From: Bryoerythrophyllum caledonicum
Taxonomy: Eukaryota; Streptophyta; Bryopsida; Pottiales; Pottiaceae
Length of the DNA: 64,000 nt
Reading direction: 5' to 3'
Assembly: GCA_963971425.1 (NCBI GenBank)
Contig: OZ020523.1
Location: 19,759,105-19,823,104 of the forward strand
Below are positions 21,546 through 32,200 of the stretch, piece by piece. The position numbers were made by a program, and so were the translations under genes. The first letter of the stretch is position 1; every line of letters starts with the position of its first letter. The notes below the pieces were generated by a model that saw only the letters and a list, made by a program, of their open reading frames with translations, was not told the DNA's origin and made no database searches.

Positions 21546-22217
21546 AGTCTGAAACGGCCGTGCTCGAAGGATTGACGTGAAGAAGGAACAAGACTTGCAG
21601 CTTTTTCAGTCGGATTTCTCAGTTTTAAAGGTAAGTGCACTCATTCAGTCTTGCATTTCTTTTGATATTTGTGTAGTTTTGCTTTAGATATGATGTATTG
21701 AAACACTATGATAGCATTGCTTTTGATGTATGTGTGAGAAGGTAGATGAGATTGTGTATTCAATGTGGTGGTTTGAATGTGATAGTTTGAATGTGGTGGT
21801 TTGTGGTGGTTTGTGGTTATTTGTCGTGGTTTGTGCTAGTTTAAATGTGCTGGTTTGTGCTAGTTTAGATGTGCACATTGAATTCAATGTCGTGGTTTCA
21901 ATTGCTAAATTCAATGTGCTGAATTCAATGTGTTAATTTCAATGTGCTCATTTAAAAGTGCTGATTTCATTGTGAATGATTTCAATGTGTTGGTTTCCAT
22001 GTGCTACTTTGTTTGATTTTGTGTGTGTGGGTTTGTTATTGTTGTTGCAGGACTTCTAGTTCCAGCAGAATTTGTCTGGGATTCAGGTTCATAATCAATG
22101 GCTGAAAGGTAAAATCCATGCTCTCACCCAAGAGCCCTAAACCCTACGCCTTCAATATCATATAACGAAAGATGGATCTGCACAAACTGCAATAAATAAG
22201 CTCTTCAATGAACACAG

Positions 22218-22501
22218 TTTAGCTCGAGTCGAGCTAAACTGGGACATCGATATTGCACTACTGTCCACACTTTAGCTCGACTCCGGCTAAAGTGGGCCTC
22301 CACTGAGCAATATGGCCCACACTTTAGCTCGAGTTGAGTTGAAGTGAGATCTCCAGTGTGCTCTTTTGGCTGCATTTACCTCGACTCGAGATAAAGTGCG
22401 TTCTCCAATGTGCTCTTTTGGCTACATTTTAACTCGACTCGAGGTAAAGTGTGGCCAATGAAGTACACTGGAGAGGGCACTTTAGCTCGACTTGAGCTAA
22501 A
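22218..22501. repeat. Phased palindrome array, six copies at 52-53 bp, in intron 1 of locus 1
   Basis: Six members of the TTTAGCTCGA/TCGAGCTAAA family start at about 22218, 22271, 22323, 22375, 22428 and 22481. The first is perfect and the others have one to three changes per arm. Several are extended by CACT and AGTG. Spacers share CTCCAATGTGCTCTTTTGGC. The intron (22109-23448) also has single copies near 22680, 23036 and 23350. The period differs from the 46-47 bp array at 15.8 kb although the core is the same. Confidence 0.88.
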
Positions 22502-22799
22502 GTGTGGTCAATAGTGCACAATGGAGGCCCTCTAAAGCTTGAGTGGAACAAAAATGTTTGACTTAATACGTCTATGGTTGCACCAAAGCCGGCTCCAGGA
22601 ACAGTAATCATAATAACTACTCTCAAACTCTTGGTCTAAAAAATGTCATGGCCTTCCAGTAAAGCCAACACTCTTTACCTCAAATCGAGCTAAAGTGTAT
22701 GACAATAAACTTAAACAACAATTCAAACACAACAACATTTGGACTTTAAACATTCCAAAAGTACAGTAAACCAATGATATCAACGACCCAACTCATGTC

Positions 22800-23275
22800 T
22801 ACTTCTCGTTATATTTTCACATGTGTGCAAGAGCTTCAGTCTCGCTTCAACCACTTGAGAACCTCAAAGAGTGAGGTTCGTGAGTGATTAAAGCGTGAAC
22901 TGAAGCTCTTTCACAGTTCTGAGAGTTAAACGAGAAGTAGCGATGATTTGAATAAAAATGTGTAAGAAAGTCGTTTGAATGAATACTGTAAGTGTCAAAA
23001 CTGTTCAGCTATGCATTCCATGCATGACCACTTTAGCTCGAGTCGAGCTAAAGATGAAGCTAAAACTTGAATACAACATTGATAGATTGGTGTAATTGCA
23101 GTCTCCTAACTCAACTCACGTCTACTTTTTGTTCACCTCTCATAAATCGTGCAAGAGCTTCTGTCCCGCTTCAACCACTTGAGAACCTCTAAGAGTGAGG
23201 TTTGTGAGTGATTTAAGGGAAACTGAAGCTCTACCACAATTCTGAGAGTTGAACGAGAAGTAGGCATGAGTTGAT
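22800..23275. repeat. Two copies of a palindromic segment in intron 1 of locus 1
   Basis: A segment near 22795-22935 reappears near 23115-23265. Shared blocks are ACTCATGTCTACTTCTCGTT, GTGCAAGAGCTTC, CTTCAACCACTTGAGAACCT and GAGTGAGGTT. Each copy is itself folded: GCAAGAGCTTCAGTC..ACTTGAGAAC is followed by inverted partners (AACTGAAGCTCT, GAGAGTT.AACGAGAAGTAG). These are two tandem imperfect hairpins of about 140 bp. Confidence 0.65.
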
Positions 23276-24894
23276 TGTAAGCGTCTAAGAGAACGGTCTA
23301 ATTGACTAGATTTTGTTGCAGAGTATTATTAACATACTTGTATAAAGTTACACATTAGCTCGAGTCGAGCTAATGTGTGACCTCGCCGTTCTAATTGGAT
23401 GATCATTTAAACAATCTAATATTTGTGCTCCGTTTCGTGTTTGTGCAGATCTGAGAGGGACAGGGTGGTGTCTCAGCTGCAGCACTTCTTCCAGCCAAAG
23501 CCTGTCGACATTGACGATGACGATGGAGACGACAACAACCACTTAGATTGTTGGGAGCTCAAGGATCCTTTGATGACACTGAAGTGGACGCTGCTGTGGG
23601 CTCCCTACACAAAGAATCTAGTGTTTGGTCAGACCTTCGCTGGTGATATCCGTGAACCCCAACACACTGACTTCAAGACCAAAATTATTGATGTAGTCCA
23701 CGAAGATAACAATATAGTGAAGTTGTTGTGTGAGACAACCACTGAGTCTGTCGATCCTTATATGTTCACTATTGTAGTGAACAATACTTTGTCTCCCTTC
23801 TGTATCTTCGACTTAGTCAGTTCTCTTAGGGGGTCACAGTTTGATGACATAGTGGCTCAGGTCGACCACGAAATCTCCCAAAAGAAATGGGAGACTAGTA
23901 GTGGTCAGCCGCTCAAAGTGAAGGCTGTAGCGAACAAACTCCGCGTCATTCTTTCCAAAATGAGTACTTTTGCCGCTCTTGTGAAGGCAAAATTAATCGC
24001 GTCCAGGCGCCCAATAGATTTTTCGGTAGTTTCTGGTGCCGTAACCGGTAGCCAGAATATAAGTCAAGCATCGGTACCGGTAAGAACTCTAGGTGCAAGA
24101 GCAAGTCGAAGCACCCTGCGCAACACGCTGTCAGTGTCTCCCGTCAAGAAGCGCTCAGCTGCCAAGAAGCCGGAGACTTCTTCCAGGAAGAAGACGAAAC
24201 TCGTTTCAGAGGAAGAGTTGGCCAATTCGATGGCCTCTGCACTGTTGGAACTCCCTTTGGCGCTCGGGTTTGGAGAAGTAACAGACTACACCAACGTCCA
24301 ACAGATATATCAGAAATTCTGGACGGAGTGTCAGAGCTGTTTCTTCCAAGGAGACAAAGAGATGAAGATCGAGCTTGATGTGATGAGGCTGCATAATGCA
24401 CCGCCCGTGTGGACGATCCGTGCATTTGAACCTCGCGGTATGGAGGAGTTGAAGCATTACTACCTTGAAATGCCGGACAAGACGTAGAAGCAGACTCTCT
24501 GCGTCATGCCCAAACTCGATCATATGCCAACGAAGGTTGAGGAGCTCAGCGACTGCGACTTCTTTATCATCAACGGCCAGCACAGCGTTGCTGCATCAAA
24601 GTCGATGATAAAGGGCAACGTACCGGAGGTTATGAGAAGGCACTTCTGAACATGGCAGTGTTACATTGTCTGGACGGAGGACCCTGAGAAGATGAGAAAG
24701 ATTTCCGCGTGTTATAATCGAGTAAATCACTTGGTCCAATTCAAGCCGACGTGGGCAACAAATATCCTTGGCTCTCGCGCGTTGTGGATCCAAGCTGGAA
24801 GACCGATGCCGAGGCCTCCGCCGCAGGCATTCACAGGTCCCATAGATCAGGTCGGAGAACGACAGTGGAGATTGCCAATGACAAGAAGTTTGAG

Positions 24895-25110
24895 GTAATT
24901 AATCTTAACCAAGGTCATGCACTTTAGCTCGACTCGAGCTAACTTCTGTGCTTATCCTTCTTAGTATAGTTTTGTATACAGATTCAAGCACTTAGAGTGT
25001 ACACTCTCCGGTTGCAAGTTAGCTCGACTCGAGTTAACCTGCATTTTTGGGTCCTGCTGGTTTGGTTTTTTTTCCTCTGTGGTTGTACGCTAAATCAACA
25101 CTGCCAATGT
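24895..25110. repeat. Palindromes in a locus 1 intron
   Basis: Two members of the TTTAGCTCGA family lie in the sequence between coding exons. One is at about 24922 (ACTTTAGCTCGACTCGAGCT), and one is at about 25018 with arms GTTAGCTCGA and TCGAGTTAAC-like ends. A possible short extra exon (24982-25010) between them does not fit the frame. Confidence 0.7.
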
Positions 25111-26487
25111 TCTGCACAGCCATTTCTAAACGCGGTTTGTGAGCGCTTCGCAATGATCGACGTCGCCAAAAGCCAGGCAGCGCTCAAGAAAGCCGGAAAG
25201 GCAAAGGAGCTCTGGATTACGAACAAGGTGAAGATTATCATCTCGTCCGATGAGACCTTCAAGCTCTGGTCGGATGTCATCTCTTCGGCGGCGCAAGGCA
25301 ACCTCATCAACGTGGATTCAACAACGTCGCCCTTGTCAAAGTTTAAGGACGCCAAGTCCTGGGTGCCTGAGAAAGATGGGGTATTGACGCGCGAGTTCTT
25401 TAAGTTTTTCGGCAATATGACCGAGGCTGATCACGCAACGCTGTGTAAGCATATTCTCAATCGATCAGGGCCATCGCAAAAACTACCTTATCCTAAGGTG
25501 GTTGTAAAGCAGCCGCAATCAGTGCTGGAGGATTGCTACAGCGCCCGGGACTGGGTCGATCGAAGGAAGAGGAAGGAGGTCGCTCGGATGGAGCTTCAGT
25601 TGATCACGCCGGAGCTTGCCTTCTTCAACAGCACTAGGGCGTACAGTCGTTCCAACTGGCGAAAGTTCAAGAAGGACTACAACGTCAACAAGGCCTCAAA
25701 GCGTGCCCTCTTGGATTGGGGTCCACCGGATTCGTACTACGCCAACTCAAGGCAGACGCAGTTTCGCAACTGCAAATGTGAAGATCTCTCTTCGTATGCG
25801 AAGGAGTTCTTCAGAGTCTTCCTCGATGTGCGGGCGCGGTTCGTTGCACCTGTGGGGGCCTTGCAGTTTCGTCCATACAAGGCGGCAACCAACTCGCTCG
25901 GAGGATGGCCCTCGGATTCGTGGCGTAACTTGGGCTGCAACGTGAAGCTCGGCATCATCGACTTCCGTAATATCCCTGGGTTCGCAGGGAAGGCGACGTC
26001 GTCATTGGAGAAGCCCTTCTTCGACGAGTTCATGACAATGTTCGCATCGAAAGGGCAACCTTCTCTCACCGGTCTTCCAGCGTGGCTCTTCATTTGCGGG
26101 GACGAGTAGTCACACCTTCAAGTGACATCGTTTGCTAAAGGCCCGTCGTTGTGCCATGCGTACGACGTCCTGCAATCGAAGTATCTTCCCTACGACAACG
26201 AGCGCTTGGGGGGATTCGCACCGAAGACCAACAACGCTCTCGACCCGGTTCGCCTCCTCTTTCTCTTCAAGAAAGAGCTTACGCAGATTCCGGCCATGAA
26301 GAAGATCTACGCAGCTCCGGAGCATGTGTTGCACACCTAGCTACGCAAGTACAACGAGCTGGCGTACTCCATGAACATGAAGGAGCTGAGAATGGAGTTC
26401 TTCATCAAGGGTTTGGAGCTGTTCTGCACGAAAGGGGATTCTACTGTCCAGCTGTTTTGCGGGACAAAATTACTGACTGCGAGTGTG

Positions 26488-26772
26488 GTGAGTATCCCTG
26501 CAGTTTAGCTTGACTCGAGCTAAACTATTGATCCCCTCTCTCACTGTGAATGTATTGTTTCAGAGAGGTCGTCTCTCATGCTTTTGTAGCGTGGCACTTT
26601 AGCTCAAGTTGAGCTAAAGTGCCGGCTTATATTTATATGGTTTTCTAGCAGTCGTCAATCGCGTCATATTCGTCCAAGTTTTAATGGCTGCGTTTTCCTA
26701 TTAGTGTTCTTTTGTACTCACTTTAGCTCGAATCGATCTAAAGTGTAACTTGTTTAATCCATTGGTGTGCAG
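26488..26772. repeat. Intron with three palindromes, one a perfect 31-mer
   Basis: This GT-AG intron of locus 1 joins two exons in phase 0. It holds palindromes near 26503 (one arm change), at 26593-26623, and near 26722. The middle one is perfect over 15-bp arms (GGCACTTTAGCTCAA and its reverse complement) although it differs from the family core by a paired change. Confidence 0.85.
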
Positions 26773-28359
26773 ATATTGGATCTGGAGGCATTCTGCATAT
26801 CCCACGACACCGATGAGCAGGACCTTGACGACGCCTAGGATGTAGCGTTGACGTTGGATCGGGCCAATTTCGTTATTGGTTCATATCACGTCAGCGCGGA
26901 GATCTTCCCCGAGCTTGGAGAGGCTGTTGCCAAGGGGAAGGGAAAAGCGATTATCGATCTCGTCGATGAGGAGGAGGAGGAGGATGTGGTCCCGAGCCCC
27001 ATTGGTGTGTGCTCGAGCACCAGTACGGTCACACTTGATGCCGATTTCCATGACGACTTCGATACCAACACTCCGGCGGAGCTTCATAGTGGCTCTCAGT
27101 TTGAAGCGGGAGAGACAATGGGTACCTCGCGGCAGCGGCTCGATTTCCTGGAGTTGGAATCGCTTTATATCTCCGAGAGGCCTCATTCAGCTCCGACCTT
27201 GGGTGGGTCATCCGCTTGCCCGGCAGCCAAGAAGAAGAAAGTCGCCAGCGCGACCGGCCGCTCTCCGTTGGCAACGGCGAGCAGTGCTTAGGATGACATT
27301 AGGTTTATCGCCCTCGAGAAGAAGCTCGAAGAGGAGGCCACCCGGATGAGGTTGATGGAGCAGCGGCTGGCGGAGCGTGACGAGGAGCTCAGGGATATGC
27401 AGCGCAGGCGTGACGAGGAGATGAAGAGGGACTAGGACCAGAGGCATAACAACATGATGCTCATGATGCAGAGATTCATGATGGCTACTATGCCTCCTGT
27501 CGCCACGACACAACCCGTAGTGAATTCTACGATCCCTCAGCCTCCAATCTCAGCTGACGATGGGACTGGAAGTCTGCCTCGCGGTTCACTTATGCCGTCT
27601 CCGGCGGGTTCCTCCCCCGTCTCCATGGGGGTTCAATCGCTGCCTGATCCCCCATTCCCGCCGACCCGCCCCTCTTTCTCCTCGAAGTCGCCCGCTCGGG
27701 ACGATTCTGTCGTTGATGTCCCCAGCTCATCGTCAGGTTAGTGTAACGTAGTTGCGAATGTATAGAGGCAGAACATTTTGTAAATGTCCAATTTTGTACT
27801 CCAATATTTTTGTTAATATTACAGTGCTCAATGATCACTTTAGCTCGACTTAAGCTAAACTGCTTGACATCTGACGACTCTGACATTGTATCAGTGTCCA
27901 ATGTGCGCATGAGCTGATGGGTTGAAGTTGTTGAATTTTTTCATATCTTAGTTTTGGTGATGACGCGATTGCTCAACCAGTCGTAGATGAGGTCGTCCAA
28001 ACTGCAGTCTCAGTCGTAGAGGATGTCGTCCAATCTTCGGCCGTGCTCGTAGACGAGATCAATCGTGATTCTCTTGTCCCGGAGCCCGCTCTTCTTGTCC
28101 CGGAACCGTGCCCCCAAATGGTTCTGGAGCACTCGGGGCCCGTTGACACCGTGTAAGTTTCATTGGAATTGATGGGGGTCCGAAACGAATTGCTCCAAGA
28201 CGATGAAGTTCTCGAGGTGCTCTTCTAACACTATCCACACTCTGCGCTTCCCCATGTTGCTTCCCCCCGTTTGCTCTCTTCGTTCTATATTATGTTGACT
28301 TGTCGTTGTTAATGAATCTTTAGTAATATTGTTCGTTCTCCTGGCGTTTCCGAACTAGG

Positions 28360-28976
28360 TCTGCAAGGCATCAATAAGTGGTGCCGGTAATTTAGAAGAA
28401 ATACCTAGAGTCTGTTCAGATTCCGAGGGCAGGTGGTTGAATGTTGTGCTGGACCTAAATGGGATTCTATGCACTTGTAAGCCATCGTGGCAGGCCAAGA
28501 GATCCAGGGACTCTATCCCGTCCATTCACTCGGCTTTGGTGCCGGCCGAAGTAGGCCCTAAGCTTGTTCGGGTGCACCCTGGTTGTGCTGAATTCCTTAC
28601 GAAGTTGTCTAAGATTGCCACCATCACGATCTGGAGTTCAATGATGGAATCTACAACACGTGAGATATGTCAATATCTTTTTCAGCATAGTTCTGCGTAT
28701 CCTCTCAGGATCTTTGGTCATGAGAGTTGCGATAGGGTTCCCGAGCGTAGAGTCGGTAACAGAACAATCTACATGAAGGAATTTGGCACTCAGAAGGACA
28801 TCTTCTTGAAGACGTTATCGAACCATCTCTTTAATAGGTTGGGCCGTGAGTATACTCCGGCAAATACGCTTGTCATTGACGATGGCCCGATTAAACATGT
28901 CCTCAATTTGCCGGAGAACGTCCTTCTTCTTCCGTCATGGTCGCACAACCATGATGGCGCGAGACATGATTGTTAG
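28360..28976 (+). CDS. FCP1/HAD-type phosphatase-like domain, possibly one exon of a larger gene
   Basis: After a CTAG acceptor-like site at about 28359 the frame is open to a TAG at 28974-28976 (about 205 codons); the first ATG is at 28437-28439. Motif I is VVLDLNGILC, motif II lies at TITIWSSMM, and motif IV is TLVIDDGP, in the order of FCP1/NIF-like HAD phosphatases. HVHPGCAEFL-like residues (RVHPGCAEFLTKL) between I and II are also typical. The second aspartate of DxDG is asparagine here, which in classical HAD phosphatases would remove the general acid/base, so catalysis is doubtful. No internal stops are present. It lies 200 bp after locus 1 and 230 bp before locus 2. It may be an independent gene, an exon of a neighbour, or a part of the same mobile unit. 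Confidence 0.6.
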
Positions 28977-29210
28977 CAATTAATAGAGATGTTTTGGCCT
29001 CGATTAACTTCAAGATTGAAATTCAAATTAAGGCTGACAACAATTGTTAAATTAGTTAGAGATCACCGCGCTATCCCGTTAGCAAGTGCTTGGAATAGTA
29101 AAATAGCTCCAAGTAGGGGTAGTATGGGTTCAACCATGTCTTGCCATATCATAGTAGCCATAATCTTGTAAACATAATCATTGTGACAAAACCAGGACGA
29201 CTTGCTGAGG

Positions 29211-32200
29211 ATGACAAGCAAGGGTGCCCATAAGAGAAGAACAATACACTACTCAAATCCTATGCCCAAGAGGTCCTCAGCGCAGCGGCAACAACAGAAG
29301 GCCTTGGTTACTTAGGAGAGTTGTAAAGAGCTATCATTAGAGGGGGCCCGTGCGATTCAGGGATTTGTCAAGTATACTGCAAGTAGAAGAGGCGCCTCAC
29401 TCTACTGACGGAGTAAGTGTTTCTTATTCACTTGATGAGTTGATTTTCATTAATGCAATCCAGTAGTGGGCATACTTTTATTTGTAATGTGTAGTCGACC
29501 AACTATTTTATGCAGCTGCATAGAGAAAGGAGGGACAAGGAGTCTATTCAAGTTATCATGACGAGTGATTTTACGGGACCTAATGCGTCCGTAAGCTCAA
29601 TGCATGGTAAGGGTGCAAACGTTGTAGTTGACGAGCATGACTGTCAAAGCATGGACTCAAGTATGGACCATAGGAGCCGGGTAATTGCATCAGGATCCAC
29701 AAGGAATAGGACTAGGTCCTCGTCTAGGGCAACCAGCAGTCGACCTAGGACCGATTGAGGAAGCCCGGGGGAGAGTGCGGAGCGGGCCCATATAACACAG
29801 GTACGATATCTTTACCTTAAACTTCAATATGATTGTAGTGGAGATATCATACATATCTCAATGTATCTCCAACTATATAGTGCATTATGTTTACTAGACA
29901 AATAGGTATTCAAAACCAGATAATTAAAATCGTGTAATAACACCTAATATTTTATAATCGTGTGATAACTCCTTTTTGATTTGTAACTCGTACACGAGCC
30001 TTGGCTAATGTATTGGATCACTTTACATTACTAAGCCAACCATAGAGTTTGAAAATACCAGTTAGTATATGCTTGCATGTGGCCGCCGAAGATCACTTGA
30101 GGTGAAAAAGTATTTTCAAGCTTTTTGTTCAACCATTGCATCTTTGTGAAGAGTGATCCTCAGACTCTAGGTTAGATACTTGAGATGAGTTCCATTAGTT
30201 GATTTGTTTAGTATGTCATTGCTCGCACTTGCAGGTGGCAGGTGGTAAGAACGGAGAAGGGAGTGGACAAACACACGACTTCGAAGAGCTCTCCACTGAA
30301 GCTAGACAGGTAAATTTGCGACATACTTACCAGATTCGGGCCACTTCGAAAACGCGAATGTGTAGTCTATGTCTCCTCTTGTAGTACTATACAAATTTTT
30401 GTAAGTCTAAACTCTAGTCCTTAGCATGTAACCCAACACGCATGTCGTAATCACAACGTGGCCAAACCCTAATTCGGTGACCCGTAGTACTTCATATTAG
30501 GTGAACCCTAAAAGCATTTGTGTGCATCAAGTCTGTGCTTTGGAGAGTTGTGTCGAAGCTGGGATCGCGAGCTCTGGAGTTGACGAAGTCGAGGCCGACA
30601 ACCACCTACCTGAAGGTCCCGACCGATTGATGGAGGTTAGATATCTGATTTTGTTTTAAGTCTATTTCTCTGTGAAGGTCAAGGCACACCAATGGATATC
30701 GCTCATGCATGAAGTATTGTCTGGGTGTGAATATTTGTAGCCGAGGATGATAGCTGATTCAGCGAGAGCCGCGGTACCTCGGATCCGAGGGACTATTCCA
30801 GACCTACGTTCAGGTTATGGTTTTTTCTGTATATGTGCATTAGTGCTCGCTGAAGTATGCCATTTGCGAATTTTATATTTGAATTTAAACCCTAAGCGAT
30901 GGTCAAGGCATGCTTGTGTTCGTCCTTAAAGCATGAAATGTAATCCTGGTTAGAGTTTAATTGCCGAGGATGATAGCAGATTTTCGGAGAGTTGGGGTTC
31001 CTCGGATCCAAGGGACATGTCCAGTGCTGAATTATTGTTTGGATTTTATCTGTCCACTTGCATTTGTGCTTGATGACTTATGCAAGACGTGGTTTTTTTT
31101 TTGGTATTCTTCTGTGAGATGGTCAAGGCATGCATGTAAACATCGCTCACGCCTGAATTGGAATCCATGTTAAAGTTTTGTAACTGAAGATGATAGCCAA
31201 TTTTGGGAGAGTCGTGGTACCTCGGATCCGAGGGCCGTGTCCAGTCTTGAGTTTTTGGTTTTCTTTTTTTCTATGTCCGCCGGAAGCGATGAGGTCAACG
31301 TATGCAAGTCGTGGTTTTTTTTTTATCATCGTGTGAGATGGTCAAGGCTTGCATGTGTACGTCGCTCTTGATTAAAATTGAATCCAATTTAGAGTTCTGT
31401 AGCCGATGATGATAGTAGATTCTGGGAGAGCAAGGGTACCTCGGATCCGAGATACGTGTCCAATCATGAATTTTTGGTTTTGTTTTCTTCTTTGTCCGCC
31501 GGAATCGATGAGGTCAACGTATGCAAGTCGTGGTTCTTTTATTTTATAATCTCCTGTGAGATGGTCAAGGCTTGCATGTGTACATCGCTCTTGATGATAA
31601 TGGAATCTAGTTTAGAGTTCTGTAGCCGAGGATGATAGTAGACTTTGGGAGATCAAGGGTACCTCGGATCCGAGGGACGTGTCCAGTCTTCATTTTTTGG
31701 TTTTCTTTTCTTAGGTCTTCGTGGAGTCGATGAGGTCATCGTTTGCAAGTCGTGGTTTGTTATTTGTGTTTATTCTCCTGTACGATGGACAAGGCTTGTT
31801 GTTGTTCGCCGTTCATGCGCGAGAGGTCATCCACGTTAGAGTTCAATAGCCGAGGGTGATATCAGATTTTAGGAGAGCCAGGGTACGTCGAATCCGAGGG
31901 ACGATTTCAGTCTTCCAATTTATTTTTTTAAAATATTGTCTTCGTGGAATCGATGAGGTAAAGGTATGCAAGTTGTGGTTATTTTTTTTTGTATTCTCCT
32001 CTGCGATAGTCAAAGCTTGCTTGTGTTCGTCGATCATGCATGAAATGTATTCCCGGTTTTGAATACTGTAGCCTAGGATGATATCAGATTTTGGGGAGAG
32101 CTGGGGTACCTCGGATCCGAGGGACGTGTCCAGTCTTAAAATTTTGTTTAATTTTTTCTCTCTATGTGGAATCGATGAGGTCAACGTATGCGAGTCGTGG

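Larger units (their letters stand above)
21130..28154 (+). pseudogene. ParB-like plus permuted methyltransferase-like multi-exon gene, decayed (locus 1)
   Basis: Proposed layout: a 5' UTR exon to 21630 (donor GTAAGT); exon 22051-22108 with ATG at 22098; exon 23449-24894; exon from about 25110 to 26487; exon 26773 to about 27735; and a tail near 27960-28154. The protein begins MAER-SERDRVVSQLQHFF and has an acidic and then a lysine-rich segment. It then has DFFIINGQHSVAASK (24560-24601), which resembles the ParB/sulfiredoxin-fold box. Further on, LGIIDFRNI, LPAWLFICGDE and the pair FFIKGLELFCTKGDSTVQLF / GTKLLTASV resemble, in order, motifs IV and X-I of permuted amino-methyltransferases. A coiled-coil-like region (EKKLEEEATRMRLMEQRLAE) follows. 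In-frame stops are TAG at 24485, 26107, 26338, 26836, 27289 and 27433, and TGA at 24647. A frame change lies near 24,840. Domain calls are by eye. Introns hold palindromes. Confidence 0.55.
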
